Numbered from the stretch's first letter, positions 10,201-23,750 are shown. The stretch: DNA of 64,000 bases from Malus domestica (GCF_042453785.1 NC_091669.1:10428501-10492500), one strand, 5' to 3'. The notes: generated by a model not told the origin, from the sequence alone. Numbers and translations are program-made.

Positions 10201-12756
10201 CCCATCCACGCATTTATCACAACTTCTACAGTGTTTGCTGAACTTGCGGACCTGCAACATGAAAAATATTCATGGGTAATAAAAAATAATATTTAAACAA
10301 GTCAACTGGCAATAATCTATTGAGGGGGAGTATGAGATCATAACTTTAAACCCTTCTGTAGCTTTTTCTTTGGAAACGAAGCAGATTCACAACTTCCCAT
10401 ACAATAATTTAGGAGTATGTAGCTTGATAAAGAAACACATGAGAAACTAAAAAGACTAGAACTGATGAATCTTTAAATTGAGAAATTATGATACTACGTT
10501 TGTAAAAATGCCATACCTCAGCATTGCACAATGTGCAGAACAAAGCATCTTCACCACCCTGATTCTCAGTTGCCCCTTCCTGTGGTTTGCGGCAATCTTC
10601 GTGTACAAACAACGCACAGCAAATTCCTCCAATGCAATTCCCAGCTGTGGGTTCTTCCGGAATATTTACAACCCCAAGTTCTCCTACTGACCCTTTCCTA
10701 CTAGAGTTAGCTCCAGCCAAAGAACTTCTGGAAACTGATGATGGAGAAGAATGGCCTGTGGTGGCTTCATCGAACTTTCTCGGCAAGTCTTTTGCTGATA
10801 ACCTGTGATTTGGATTGATACCATTTGGAACTCCGTTTCCAAACTTGGACATAATTCCAGGATCTGCAGGGTTTATTGCAGTACATCGAACATAAAGAAT
10901 GAAGACGAGCAGTGCCTGCAAGGCCATGGAAAGATTATGGGAATAACATCAGGCATACAAGCGATTTCTATATAAAAGAAACGAAAAGAGTTGACATTCT
11001 GAATGAATGGCTCAAGAATTGGGCAAAAGGTTAGCGCATTACATAATGTGACTAGCATAGAGAATCAATTTTGGAAGAAACTCTGAAGTCTACAAACTCT
11101 ATCTAGTTTGGCCCCATCAAATTACTTATCTTTGAAAAAAAAAGTAATCAAATTTGCACCACATATTCGAAAACCTTATAAAGAACGAGCTCTCATCTCC
11201 ATTGCCAACATCTAGAATAAGAATGATGAAACTTCTCGGAAGCTGACAGGACTCAATCCCATAATACTCAGGTTGGGGACTGAAGGCTAGCTTTTGATTA
11301 GTACATAATGTGGATCAGATCACGGAATACATTCAAAAGCAAAGACTAACAGCATTTTTTCCTCCATTGTTTTCCCGACAGACATATCTATAAAGACAAT
11401 GCATGCGTATAAGATAATGAAATTGTTGGAAAATTTAATATTATTTTTATTATATTAAATTAATTAATTGAATGGAAATTAGAAGTTAAGCCTTTTTGTA
11501 GAAATATGTGTCTATCCTAATGAAGAGTTAGCTTTTGACTCTTCATGAATGGTCACATGTTTTCCAAAGATATAACTCAAATTCTATAAATAGGGAAACC
11601 CTATAAACATAGAATAATTTTTTCATCATACATATATTCATATATATAGTGCACAAATATTAGAGAGTCCGAGTCCATATGAGAGAGTATTCAACACAAT
11701 CGTGGTTGATGGAGCCTAGTGATTTGGAGTGCTACTATTACAAGGACATGGTTGTTGTATATTGGGAGACAAGTGCTGATCAACGATGAGCACCGTAGTA
11801 GGACGTAAACTTGTCTTAAGGACAAAGTGTCCAACTCTTGTCTCGACTATATTTTCAGGTTTTTCTAATCCATCAGGTTATGTTCATTCAATATTGGTTA
11901 CTCAAGTGCATGCATTACTTGATATATAATTGTATGAATTATTTCTTAATTTTCTATGTGACTTAATATAGCAATTAGACCCAATTTTTCTAACAAAACT
12001 TTACAAACAACGAAAATGCTTAATGTACATCACATCAAATCATTTCACTTACCACAGGAGAGTAACCACCAATCAAAACATATTCCCAGATACGGCCTCC
12101 AAGGAAGGGAGCAAAGAAAGCATAGAAGGCAACCACTAACAAGCAGAATACAGTAATAGCGCCAACCTGCCAAAATTAAACAACACAGTTTATTTGATAA
12201 TTCGATGAACTAGTCAGTAAGAAAGCACAACAAATGAAACAAGAAAATGTAATTCAGCGTCCAGAAAACGGGTAGATACAAGGACAAGAAGGAAAATTAA
12301 CAAATTCCACCAAGCTAGGTTCAAGTCTATCAAACATAAACTCGAGCATTCGAGCTTTTCTTTCTGTTTTCGCTTAGTTGGGAACCAACCGGTAAAATTT
12401 CATCCCAATATTCCTAACCACAAAGTAAAACCGTACCTCAGGGACCTAACTAACAGTTAGAGCAATAATGTTAGCCAAAAAGATTTGATCTTTTACACAA
12501 ATTGACAAATCAAAACCCACATTCAGAAATAAAGATCAGATTTTTATTTTCTTGACAAGGCGATATCCTAAACTACTCTAATTCACGGGGAGGGCGCACA
12601 CTCCCCTGGCCAACCGCCCTAAACCGCGTATGGAGAACCGGGATCCGATAAAGTTCAGCCTTTCTGGGCATAACCCACATCAGCAAGTGGTTTAAGAAGA
12701 AATATAAATACCTGGAAGGTGTGAGCAGGCAGTTGCCATCCATGTTTTCTCACCAT
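7299..12756 (-). CDS. DHHC protein S-acyltransferase, PAT19/PAT20 type
   Basis: Palmitoylates cysteines of membrane-associated proteins; the enzyme is an integral membrane protein. Nine coding exons read on the minus strand: 12712-12756, 12053-12166, 10517-10915, 10183-10251, 9996-10067, 9782-9910, 9595-9675, 9299-9499 and 7299-8486. All junctions are GT-AG and phase 0. The predicted protein is 765 aa. It starts [15 protein letters not shown], then two membrane segments, a long Ser-rich insert, the Cys-rich domain (CTLCNAEV...[12 protein letters not shown]) with the catalytic DHHC at about 205-208 spanning into [12 protein letters not shown], two more membrane segments, and a long Ser-rich cytosolic tail. 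The long tail and N-terminus match the Arabidopsis PAT19-PAT22 subgroup (about 700 aa for PAT19/20). The last exon carries a perfect 29-residue tandem duplication. Which paralogue it is remains inference from neighbours. Confidence 0.9.
7783..7956 (-). repeat. Perfect 87-bp in-frame tandem duplication in the PAT tail
   Basis: 7783-7869 and 7870-7956 appear identical base for base. The unit is 29 codons and repeats the motif [11 protein letters not shown]...[13 protein letters not shown] half-length sub-motif (IMQRGST) occurs twice within each unit. Identity implies a recent event. Confidence 0.9.
11424..11995. mobile_element. Probable solo LTR inside a PAT intron
   Basis: A 572-bp block in the intron between exons 2 and 3 begins TGTTGGAAAA and ends TTTTTCTAACA, an imperfect terminal inverted pair with TG...CA ends typical of Ty1/copia LTRs. 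It contains a TATA-like region followed by CTATAAATAGGGAAACCC near 11583-11602. No coding capacity is present. A clean 5-bp target duplication is not visible (GAAAT against AAACT), so the solo-LTR call is probable only. Confidence 0.6.
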
Positions 12757-15700
12757 AACTGCCCAATTCAGAGCAAACCCACCAAAACCCTAGCTACTAC
12801 TCCCAAACCCTAGCTACCACTCCCGAACCAGAGAGTGGAGGAGGACTTTTTTTTTTTGGTCAATAGAGGAGGACTAGAAACACAAGAAAAATAAGAGGGA
12901 GAGAGAGTGTGTGTTTCCCTCTCTGTAACCCAAAACCCAAAAATAAAATACAATTTTGGAGAACCCCAAAAGGAAATAAAGAAAACTTGGTCTCCTCTAA
13001 ATTGCCATAGCCCCACAGATAATGCAAATGTTAACCAAAAAACCAAAAGAAAAAATGGTTCAAATCGTTTTGAGAAAAAGGGAAAAAGAAAACCCAGTTG
13101 TGGAAATGGAAGGCGGAGGAGGAGGATGAGATTCTGTTGAAAAATGGGTCAAAGAGAAAGAGTGAGAAAAGGAGTAGAACTTGGAATTTGCTGCTGAGGA
13201 ATTAGCAGATAAAAATGCCAAAAACTAAAATACAGAAAAAGGAGGGGCGTTGACAGATTGAATCCTCAACCATTTTGTGAAGATGTATGTGTAATATCTG
13301 TATTAGGTATGCTTTTGGTAGCAAAATATGGTGTTTTGGTGCGTTATATGTGGGTGGACCCCACCACACATACTTTTCTCTCTCATCTCTTCTTCTCCTT
13401 TGTCCCTCTCCTCAACTTTACTCTTTATTTCATGTTTTTGTTAGTTTTCTTGGCATATTTTACTAGTGATTTTATTTCTTTAATTGTCTTTTAATCACTT
13501 TAACGAAGCATCAATTAAATATTTATTCCAATATTATAAGGAACTTCTTTGATTGGGCTTGGCTTATGATGACACCTTGCATGCGAGTAAATTTCACAAT
13601 GGTAAAAATTGGAAGGTGTGGATTTTAAAAATGTTGGTACGAGAATTATAATTAAGTATGAGGTAATAGTAAGTTCATAGAGAATCATACTTTGAGAGAG
13701 TTTTCTTAACATTCCTTTATTTTTTATCACCCCTCTCGATTGTTCAATTATCGGAAAGAGTAATGCTAGGAAGATCCAATTTTTTAAATCAAATGATGTG
13801 CCACCAATAAGAAACAAGAACGTTAATCGACACTTAATTAATAATCCAATAATCTACAACCACATCATTTAGCTTGTAAATTTGGGTTAAAAAATTTGGT
13901 CTACCTAGTACTACTCTTATTGAAAATTGTTAGGCCTCGCACGGTTTGTAATTTATTAGGCTAATTATTTCTTTGTTTAGTTCTTGCTTTGCCCATAGTC
14001 CCATATTGTAAGCAAGAGAAATGCTAAAAAGACTTTCTGAGTCCTAAAAACTCTCCGTGAGCTCATGTTTTCTATAAATGATTGTTTTCCCTACAATATA
14101 TTTGAGTCGTATGAGACAAAGTATTGAGTGGCCTTGGATTACGATGACAGTCTTCTTAATTTTACCAAGATCCATAAAGCAAAAACCTAAACCCCATACA
14201 AGCATCCTGAGGACCTAAACCCAAGAAATATAAACCAACTTGTCTCCCTCTCGTCGATCTCCACCGAAGACAAACTCTTGTACAAGTTTCAAGGAAAATT
14301 TCCTTTCTCTCTAAACATGTTTATCCATCTTCATCCAAAGCTTTAGAACTCAATTCTTTGAAGCTTTGAACATCTTCTACGCTACGTACCGTCCAAATAG
14401 CGTACATAGCATGCACGTACTTTCCGTTGTAATACAAAACCTGATTGAAATTTACGATCATTGTTACTTAAGCGAATACATCAAAGCATATGCCAAGTAT
14501 GAGTTTAAGGTGTTGGTCGCAATAAACTTTTATACCAGAACGAAAAATTTACAACGACTTCTAGCTAGACATAGGTTGCTTCTTGATCATTTAAAAGAGT
14601 TTATGCAAGTTGTGCTGCATTTTACAGGTTGGTAAACTTGCAACTATAGTTTTGCAGAAAAACTTGAACGCAACAGCTCGTCGGATTCAAATTTATGCAA
14701 GTTGTTCTTATTTTTCTGCAGATACAGTTTTGTCTGTGCAGTACTATTGGGAAGATATTTGGCACTCTCTTTACAGAACGGTGTATTTTTGTGTCATTGT
14801 TTACAATGGGTTTTTTATTAGTGCTTCTGGTGTACCTTAGTTAAAGACTTACTTGGGGATCAAAGAAGGAACTGTCAAGCTTTCCTAATGTTTATGTAGA
14901 TAAATAATAAGATGACTCTCAAAGTGAGATTTTTTACTATCTTACAGTTTAACATTAATTCTCGTTTCACTTTTGAGAAACACTCTTTTAACATTTATCT
15001 TCTATATAATGGGATGGTGGAGCCTTTCTGCTTTGATGAAGGGTGTGCAAGTTTTCTATTCTGTTAGGAATTGTGTCTACATTTGTGTCCCTCCTTTTCC
15101 TCATCATTTCTACGTCTACATTTATAATTTTGTCAATTTTCTAGGTTTTGAGTAAGAGACTGCTAAGTTGTTTGGGAAATAAACGGTGAAGATTGACTTT
15201 AAATTTGACTATAAGAAATCGAACGGTGAAGATTGTTTAAAAAATCAAACTACTAAGTAGGCTGGACTACAGAAGACAAAACCCTTAAATAAGTGGGAAA
15301 TTTAGAGAGGAATGTTCAAAATTGTACTTTCAAATTTAATTCGCTCACATTGGAATTTGAAAAATATACAGATCGAGAATTGGACTTTGGCATTCATTGG
15401 CAACCCCATACTCCTCAACAAAAAAGTGTGGCTGAAAATGAAATGCAGCATTCATGAACATGTATGGCAAGAACTAGAAGTATGTTGAAAAACAATAACT
15501 TAACTCCCAATGAATTCTAAGTCAGAGTTTAGTTTTGGGAACCCTAAAAATGATTTCATGAAGACTAGGTCTGTGGGAAAAATCATTGAGAACCCTAACT
15601 CGTATGCAAATGTATGAGTTAGCATGTCAGAGTTGGAGCATGACTTGGGTATTTTTCCGACTCATTTCCCTCTAATGTAACAATAGAAAACAACTATCGT

Positions 15701-16368
15701 TGTCAACACACCTGCTCATGAATGATGAGTTGATTATAAATTAGTGTTACTTATTGTGTGACTTAGTTTAACTTCTCATCCCCCTAATATCGTTGCATCA
15801 ATAATAGTACAAGTCGTACTTAAAATATTAAGTAAATCAACATGAAAAATGTCACACCAAACAAAAAGTTCCAAAGTCTTGAATTGGGAGGATTTATTAT
15901 GGATATTATGAATGCGAATCACATGATGCATAATTTTATGTGTTATAATAGCAAAAGTAGACGATATAATAGTTACATTTAATTTTTTTAATTTGTATTA
16001 ATAAAAAAAATCAGAATTATAATTTAAATAAAATTATAACGTTACGTAAATATAGTCATAGTAGATTGAAAAATTACTTTGAAGTTCCCTAATAAACAAA
16101 AATGTGAGAGATTCCGAGTTCGATGCTTCGAGCTAGTGAGTCTGCTCGACTATAGCCACAGGCAGAGTAAAATTCTCTATAACCTCTTCGGATTTCAAAG
16201 AGGTAGAGAACCGTAACTTGTCACAAATTATCCCACTTTTTGGAAAAAAAAAAATGAAAGAAAAATCACTTTGAAGTATGAAGGTTTGAAGTTTGAAACA
16301 AAATGAAATAAATTTGTGATAAATAGTCAAAAGAACACGTAAAGTAAATGGGGAGAGAGTAAATGGGG
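12757..16368. other. PAT upstream region and intergenic spacer
   Basis: The first few hundred bases are the leader and promoter of the minus-strand PAT gene; a CT/GA-rich tract near 12895-12915 is typical of leaders. From about 13260 to 16300 the DNA is AT-rich with only short frames and no recognisable domain. A sequence around 16100-16200 containing GAGTTCGATGC could be a worn SINE. A (GA)n run occupies about 16370-16390. Confidence 0.5.
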
Positions 16369-16430
16369 AGAGAGAGAGAGAGAGAGAGACAGCTGACGAG
16401 TGACTTTATTGGGCGGGCAGCCACGCGTGA

Positions 16431-16580
16431 CACGCGCACAGTCAGCCAATAACGTATGCGTGAAAAGGGGACCCACACCCGCAGATTAGCTCGCTCGGTG
16501 GTCGCACAATTACATCAACAGCACGAGGGGCCGGCACGCGCGACGCGTGTGGCCGCGAGGCTTCGGGTCATAAATAAAAG
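16431..16580 (+). promoter_or_regulatory. FHY3 promoter: two CACGCGC sites and a TATA-like box
   Basis: CACGCGC, the FHY3/FAR1-binding core known from Arabidopsis, occurs at 16431-16437 and 16535-16541. A TATA-like stretch, CATAAATAAAAGG, lies at about 16569-16581. GC-rich DNA here contrasts with AT-rich flanks. The motif match is seen directly; binding and autoregulation are inference. Confidence 0.55.
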
Positions 16581-16599
16581 GGAAAAAATGGCAGCGAGT

Positions 16600-18372
16600 G
16601 GGAGAAGGTGAGAGTCAGATTGAATTGGGATCGATTTTGAAACCCTAAAACGGGAACAAATTGGGGGCAAAATTAAAGGACCTTCGTAATTGGCCACTCG
16701 CTCCTCCCCCTCGCGTGTGCGATCATCTTCCTTCGCAGTCGCAGATCGAAGCTCCCTCCTCCTCCTCCTCCTCCTTCCTCCATATGTAATACGCAGAGAG
16801 AGAAGGGCAGAGGTATTGTAAAATCTCTCTCTCTCCTCTGTCCCCCCCTCTCTTTCTCTATCTAGCCCCCTCTCTAGAATCAATTAAATGTTATTAAAGT
16901 CTCTCCTTTTGATTGCTTTTCTGTTGAATTTAGTGTTTTGTAATCTGGGATTTTTGTATTGATTGTAAAGTTTTATTTTTTTTATGTGGGTGATTGGTGG
17001 GTTTGAAAAATGAGGAGTTGCTATCAATTAGTTAATTTGTTTGAGTTAGCAGCTTGTTAAATTCAGCTGAGCTTATAAATTTCATTACTTGGGAATTCTT
17101 TGTTTGTGGAACAGGCTAGTTTAGTTGGGTTTTCAGGTGGACTTGCACTGTTGCACATTTTGGAGCTTGAGTAGTATTATTAGCATGTAAAGTATGATTT
17201 TTCGATTCCGAGTTATTTCGGTTTTAAAACCCATGACTTGTGAGTTTAATCAGGTTTCGTTTGTATTGTGTGTGTTTGTTGCACTTCAAGTTTAGCAGTT
17301 GTTCTCATCTGTTGCCAAGTGTAGCTGAAACTCTGTTATTTGTGTCAAAACACTACCACATATGTGGTAGAATTGAACACTCTATTGCTCCTATTTAGAG
17401 CATTGTAGAATGTTTCTTGACGTTTAGGCGGTGGATTTTTTGTTTTTGTTTTTGTTTGAGTTAGTTTTGAGTAGATATTTAACATCGGAATTGGTATTAG
17501 ATTGTGATGTTGATATATACATGTTTGCCAGTTTTTGAGGTTGATATACATGTTTGTGATCCGTGATGAATTTTTATTTCATAGATAAATGAGAGCCCCA
17601 CTGCTTCTCATTTTCAAGTTTTGTTTTCTGAGAGGCATTCTGGTGAGTTTAGAACAACACCTTATGCCTCCAAGAAGGTGCCTTACCACTCTGTTTCTGG
17701 TATATTAGGTTAAATACTTCACTTTGGTGGTCTTGAATACCTCAGTGACTAGGATATGGTATTAATAAGGATACCGATGCTAGACCCTCTAAATACGTAA
17801 ATACCTGTGTTGAACAGAAAATACACAGTTCTGAATATTATTTTTTGGAACTAATAGTTCGTTTGGTGGTGATTAAAAACATTTTCTGGGCACAATTGCT
17901 CTATCTTTGATAATCACCTAAACCTCTTAAAGCATCATGATTTTAACATGTGATAGTGGTTCAATTAGTTATTTCGTTGAAATTTCCGGTCATGAGTATT
18001 AATGCGCATGGTTTTATTTCTTTTTAATAAATTAATTTCTTATTTTTTCCTGCCAAAGGTTTATTTATATAGCTTATAAGATACCATGGGAGGTGATACT
18101 GGTCCCTTATGTTGGAAGAAGAGGATGGCATCATCTTGGTCACATTGACAAGGCTAGACAATCCAGTTGGAGCTGTTTGTTAATTTTGTGCTTTGAACTT
18201 CCAAAATGGTTTGTAACTCTTTTTCTTACTTTAATTAGGAATCTGAATTTTTGTTTACTATTATGTTCAGAGTTTGTAAATTGAATCATTATTTGATTTT
18301 CTGGCAACTGTTGTCTTTTCTTGGTTTCAGATGTTTTCTGATAGCAACCAGTTAAAACTAAATAACCTCACC
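16600..18372 (+). other. FHY3 5' leader with intron(s)
   Basis: Downstream of the TATA-like box is a leader rich in CTC and CT repeats (about 16735-16870). A likely splice donor lies after GGGCAGAG near 16811-16813. The coding exon is preceded by a strong acceptor, TTCTTGGTTTCAG, ending at 18330. AT-rich, coding-poor DNA fills the gap, as expected of a leader intron. Another leader exon around 18090-18200 is possible. Confidence 0.5.
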
Positions 18373-21300
18373 ATGGACATAGATCTACGGCTACCTTCTG
18401 GTGAGCATGGCAAAGAAGATGAAGAGCCGCATGAAATTGATAACTTATTGGAACATGAAGAAAAAGTGCATAATGGAGATATAGCGAGTGAAAACATTGA
18501 GGATGTTAGAGATGAAGTACGCGCTGAAGATGGTGGGGATTTGAATTATCCTACACCAGATATGGTAGTGTTTAAAGAGGATACGAATCTTGAGCCGCTT
18601 TTTGGTATGGAATTTGAATCACATGGTGAAGCATACTCCTTTTATCAGGAGTATGCTCGGTCTATGGGGTTCAACACTGCAATCCAAAATAGCCGCCGTT
18701 CAAAGACATCGAGAGAATTTATTGATGCAAAATTTGCTTGTTCTAGATATGGAACCAAGCGTGAGTATGACAAGTCGTATAATAGACCACGTGCCAGACA
18801 GAACAAGCAAGATCCAGAAAATCCGACTGGTCGGCGATCATGTTCAAAGACAGACTGCAAAGCTTCAATGCATGTGAAGAGAAGACCAGATGGTAAATGG
18901 GTTATACATAATTTTGTGAAGGAGCATAACCACGAGCTTTTACCAGCTCAAGCAGTCAGTGAACAGACAAGAAAAATGTACGCTGCAATGGCTAGACAAT
19001 TTGCTGAATACAAAAATGTGGTTGGTCTAAAAAGTGATCCCAAAAATCCTTTCGATAAAGGTAGGAATTTGGCATTAGAGGCAGGAGATTTGAAGATTTT
19101 GCTTGAGTTTTTCACGCAGATGCAGAGTATGAATTCCAACTTCTTCTATGCTGTAGATCTGGGAGAAGACCAACGGCTGAAAAGTTTGTTTTGGGTTGAT
19201 GCCAAAAGTAGGCATGACTACATCCATTTCATTGATGTAGTGTCTTTTGATACTACCTACGTTAGGAACAAACATAAGATGCCTCTTGCTTTATTTGTTG
19301 GAGTGAATCAACACTATCAGTTCGTGCTGCTAGGATGTGCTTTGGTATCAGATGAAAGTACATCAACTTTTTCTTGGCTAATGCAGACGTGGTTGAAAGC
19401 TATGGGTGGACAAGCTCCAAAAGTAATAATCACGGACCATGACAAGTCGATAAAATCAGTTGTTGTGGAGGTCTTTCCAAATGCTTATCATTGTTTTTGT
19501 TTGTGGCATATTTTGGGGAAGGTTTCTGAAAATCTTGGCCATGTGATTAAACAGCATGAAAGTTTTATGGCGGAATTTGAAAAGTGCATCCACAGGTCAT
19601 CTACAAATGAAGAGTTTGAAAAAAGATGGTGGGAAATTCTTGAGAATTTTGAACTGAAAGAGGATGGATGGACTCAGTTGTTGTATGAAGATCGAAAACA
19701 GTGGGTACCAACATACATGAGGGATGTTTGTTTGGCTGGGATGTCTGCAGGTCAGCGATCTGATAGTGTGAACTCCTTTTTTGACAAGTATGTGCATAAG
19801 AAGACCACTGTTCAAGAGTTCCTGAAACAGTATGAAGCAATCCTACAGGATAGGTATGATGAAGAAGCCAAAGCAGATTATGATACATGGAACAAACCGC
19901 CAACTTTGAGATCTCCTTCACCTTTGGAGAAGAGCGTCTCAGGGCTGTACACACATGCAGTATTCAAGAAAATTCAAGGTGAGGTTTTAGGTGCAGTTGC
20001 TTGTCACCCTAAACGGGAAAGACAAGATGAGACGGGCACCATTTTCAAAGTGCAAGATTTTGAAAAGAATGAAGATTTCATTGTAACATGGAATGAAATG
20101 AAGACAGAGGTTTCTTGTGTATGCTGCTTATTTGAATATAAAGGTTATCTTTGTAGACATGCATTGATTGTTCTTCAAATATGTGGCCTATCTGCAATCC
20201 CATCTCATTATGTATTAAAACGTTGGACAAAAGATGCAAAGAACCGGCATTTGGTGGGAGAAGATTCCGACATTGTACCGTCCAGGGTGCAAAAGTTTAA
20301 TGATTTATGTCAACGGGCAATGAAAGTGATCGAGGAAGGAACTCTATCTCAGGAGAGCTACAGTGTTGCATGCCGTGCACTAGAAGAAGCTTTTGGAAAT
20401 TGTGTGAGTGTAAATAATTCTAGTAAGAGTCTGTTAGAAGCTGGCACATCAGTCACTCATGGCCTGCTTTGCATTGAAGACGATAACCAAAATAGAAGTA
20501 TGAGCAGCAAAACAAACAAGAAAAAGAATCCAACGAAGAAAAGAAAGGTTTGTTCTTGATAGTGACTAAATTATAATGCTCTTTGTAACAGTTTTATTTA
20601 AAGGTAACATTATAATCATATTGCAGGTGAACTCTGAGCCAGAGGTTATGGCTGTTGGGGCACAAGACAGCTTGCAACCAATGGTTTGTCTTCTTCTATT
20701 TAATTTTTTTAGCTTTTTTGAAAAGAAAATATTTGTTTGAGATGATTTGCTTCAAATTGGTGTCCTAATCTGGGATACACATTGTGGTTTGAAACAATAT
20801 TATGAATCTGGTCACACAAGATTGGTGTGCTTACGTCTATCTGGTATTGCATGTGGGGGAATAGTGTTTAAAATTGTTGGACAAACTTATTCGACTATTG
20901 TAATATTTTGTAATTAGAATCTTATTTTGTAGGAGAAATTGAACTCAAGAGCAGTAACACTTGATGGCTATTATGCTGCCCAACCGAATGTGCAAGGAAT
21001 GGTATTACCATATCTTGTACCAGTAACAAATTGTCTGATACAACTTATTCATATACGGTGCCTCCTTTTTGTCAGGTACAATTGAATCTAATGGCACCTA
21101 CGCGGGATAACTACTATGGGAATCAACAGACCATTCAGGGGCTTGTAAGTCATAATTATTAGAATGAGTAAAAAAGGACCAGCGATATTGCAAACTACGT
21201 GAATATAACTGAGACCTGGTTTTCATACTTTCAGGGACAACTGAATTCTATAGCTCCAAGCCATGATGGTTATTACAGTGCGCAGCAAAGCATGCATGGG

Positions 21301-21589
21301 CTGGTACAGTACCCTATCATGATAATGAAAATATTTAGCCTCTGACCATGTTCAATTGGTTGCATTTTATATTTTGCGGCATTGTGCTTGCAGGGACAGA
21401 TGGATTTTTTCAGAACACCAACTGGTTACGCTTATGGAATTCGGGTTAGTTTGCTAGACATGGTACTAATTGACTTTCCTACATCATGCATCTTGTTTAA
21501 TTTAGCTTACAGTTGTTTTTTCCTTGTGCCAGGATGACCCCAACGTAAGAACTGCTCCATTGCATGAAGATGCATCCAGACATGCTTAA
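18373..21589 (+). CDS. FHY3: FHY3, transposase-derived phyA-pathway transcription factor
   Basis: In Arabidopsis FHY3 activates FHY1/FHL in phytochrome A signalling in the nucleus. Exons: 18373-20547, 20627-20683, 20933-21001, 21076-21144, 21235-21303, 21394-21444, 21533-21589, all phase 0, giving 848 aa (Arabidopsis FHY3 about 839). Start [18 protein letters not shown] matches the known FHY3 N-terminus; an in-frame ATG at 18331 would add 14 residues. Domains: FAR1 zinc-finger DNA-binding region (about 78-190; likely ligands C123, C162, H185, H187); MULE transposase core with D293 (SFDTTY) and D355 (IITDHD); SWIM finger C582-x-C584...C594-R-H596. A basic NPTKKRKV sits at the exon 1/2 junction. 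Three consecutive 69-nt exons encode related 23-residue repeats. FAR1 lies downstream in the same orientation. Confidence 0.95.
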
Positions 21590-22834
21590 GGAACACACTG
21601 CTCAGTGTAGGCATCTTGCATTTAAAATGGTAAATATTTTTTTGCTGTTAGCTGAAGTTTAACTTGAAACACAGTGGAACTGATTCGAAAATTATTCCGT
21701 AGGTAAAGAGAGATCCTTTGAAGATAAATCTTGTTGTAAAGAAAAGTGAAATGTCTCATACCTTGTGGACGGAAGGATCACGATGGACAGCTTCCTCATT
21801 TGGTACCTGTAAAATAAGACAGTAGAGTAGGCTGTTGTTAATTATTTCGTCTGCGATGTTTTCGGAAGTAGGAAAGAAATTTGAGCAGGGTCATATCTTC
21901 TGTAAAGGATGTTGTATTATTGTACCTCTGATTGCCTATCCTCAATAGGGATAGTTGAAATCAGGTTTACTTGTGAGCCCATTGCATAAGCAATTTTTTT
22001 TTACTTTCAAAATGGAAGACAATCGAGAAATGACAGGTTTACTAGTGTCGTTCATGAGATTTGAATTCAGGACTTTCATTACTAGTATCGTTCACGATGA
22101 TTGAAGTATATATGGATGATTGTTAACCGTCAGGGATGGCGATTCTTCGCGACCAATTTTCCCCTTTGCACTTCTCCCTCTTAACTTTTATGCTTTAGTC
22201 GTTGAAGAAAAGGCTCCGCATACGAGCCCGTAAAATTTTTTATCTTGAAAAGAAGCACTTGAAGGCCAATATTCAAAAATACACTATTTTGACTTATTAA
22301 GTGCTTCTTCGAATCATACTTGGTTTTTAGTTAAATAAGTTATAGAAACTAAAAATTTATATTCCAATGATACTCTCTAATTTAGGGAGCCATAATAAGT
22401 ATGAACCAATAGAATAAAGTGCTTATTTAAAATGTTGTTCAAAAAATGCCTGAATTCCGTTTTCACTTTGTAGATTTAGAAAATTCTAGAGAGTGTTGTA
22501 CTAAGAGCATGATAGGGAGTGTGACTGAAGATAAATTTTTTCAAATCCTCTCTAAGTTTTAGTTAGGAGGTATTTAGAGAGCGCATTTGATTATCTAATT
22601 AGAACATAACAAGTGGGCAGTCGAGGTTTTTTTTTTTTCTTTGATTGGATTTTAAAAATATTATTGTGCAAAATTCATAATTGTCATGGTCTTTTCACCA
22701 AATTACATAATCCAAAGGAGCGAGTAGGCAAATACCAAAAGAAAAAGTGCAAAATTGCAAAATTGGAGCAGAATCACTACCCTAATTGATGTAGTCACCG
22801 TGTTACAAATGTCAATTAATTGTTCAAAGTTACG
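21590..22834. other. FHY3 3' UTR and intergenic spacer
   Basis: The 3' UTR probably runs to about 21950-22000. The rest is AT-rich with no gene visible. Confidence 0.5.
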
Positions 22835-23030
22835 GAACTGGATCATCTCCTGAGCTCAGGATGGAAATCCTCATGAGCAGCTCATTCGGACCGTTGAAAT
22901 TTAATCCAACGGTTCCAAACAAGGGTACCTCTAAAATTTATAATAATTGCAGCCGTTGGATCAAGTTTGAACGGTCCGGATGGACTGTTCATGAGGATTC
23001 CTATCCTGAACTTAGGAGAGGATCCAGTTC
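22835..23030. mobile_element. MITE with ~80-bp terminal inverted repeats
   Basis: The left arm (about 22835-22916) and right arm (about 22949-23030) are complementary almost throughout. Outer ends are GAACTGGATC and GATCCAGTTC, and inner blocks such as ATCCTCATGA and TCATGAGGAT also pair. The loop is short and there is no coding capacity, so this is a fold-back MITE of unassigned superfamily. Confidence 0.8.
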
Positions 23031-23189
23031 CCAAAGTTACTATCACGTATTCAAAGTTACTAACACGACATATTTACAATTGCATACAAAACTCAAGTAA
23101 TAATAATTACACTCTTTTTTTTCCCACCAAATGCCATATTTGTTCACAACTTTAGATCTAATAACATTATTATTTGACCTATAAGAGTT

Positions 23190-23345
23190 ATTTATCTAGC
23201 GGTTAGGTCCTCGGTTTACTCTCAAGTGGTCTAAGGTTCGACTCTCTTTCATGGTATTCATCTAACAAATGCTGATGTTTCTCGCTCTCCAAATTTTGTG
23301 GGGTCAAATGGCAAGCCTAGTGATTAGTGGGTTAAACGACAAGCT
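23190..23345 (+). mobile_element. Possible tRNA-derived SINE, degraded
   Basis: TAGCGGTTAGGTCC (23197-23210) looks like a pol III A box and GGTTCGACTCT (from 23235) like a B box. A direct repeat of an AGTGATTAGT(C/G)GG motif follows. No poly-A or T tail or target duplication was confirmed. Confidence 0.35.
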
Positions 23346-23447
23346 TAGTGATTAGTCGGGTCAAAGACTCAGATACACTAATTTGGAAAGAAAAAACATT
23401 CAATTATTTGGAAAGAAACTATCATAATCGTATTGAAGTAGGAATTC

Positions 23448-23640
23448 AGATCCTCGTCCGATTCTTTTGGTAAGGATCTCGGGGAATCGTGTTGTTTATT
23501 GTACATCGTGCTGTCAGAAATTATTTTAAATATTTTTATTTAAAAGTAAACATAAGCAGTACTTGACAAAAACTGATATCATGATATACAATTCACGAAT
23601 CTCCAAGATCCTCGTCAAAAGAATTCAGAGAGGATCCTGT
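23448..23640. mobile_element. MITE copy 1, GGATCC-ended fold-back family
   Basis: Left arm (AGATCCTCGTCCGATTC...) pairs with the right arm ending near 23640, around an AT-rich centre. The same family recurs at 34988-35199. Confidence 0.7.
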
Positions 23641-23750
23641 TGGTTGAATTAGGTAAAGTTTTTAGCTCGTTGTTGATAATTCAAAGAATTCAGAGAGGAT
23701 CCTGTTGGTTGAATTAGGTAAAGTTTTTAGCTCGTTGTTGATGATTCAAA
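23621..23750. repeat. 65-bp tandem duplication x2
   Basis: 23621-23685 is repeated at 23686-23750 with a single A/G difference. It overlaps the end of the neighbouring MITE and ends immediately before the FAR1 promoter CACGCGC site. Confidence 0.9.

Noticed and set aside
13258..15155. Several 60-100-aa ORFs
   Set aside because: Short, AT-biased, no domains or splice context.
18331..18372. Upstream ATG for FHY3
   Set aside because: In frame but directly at the splice acceptor. The downstream ATG at 18373 gives the conserved MDIDLRL start, so it was preferred.
20548..20559. Stop at 20557 as the natural end of FHY3
   Set aside because: It lies in an intron. Seven phase-0 exons continue to the conserved family C-terminus.
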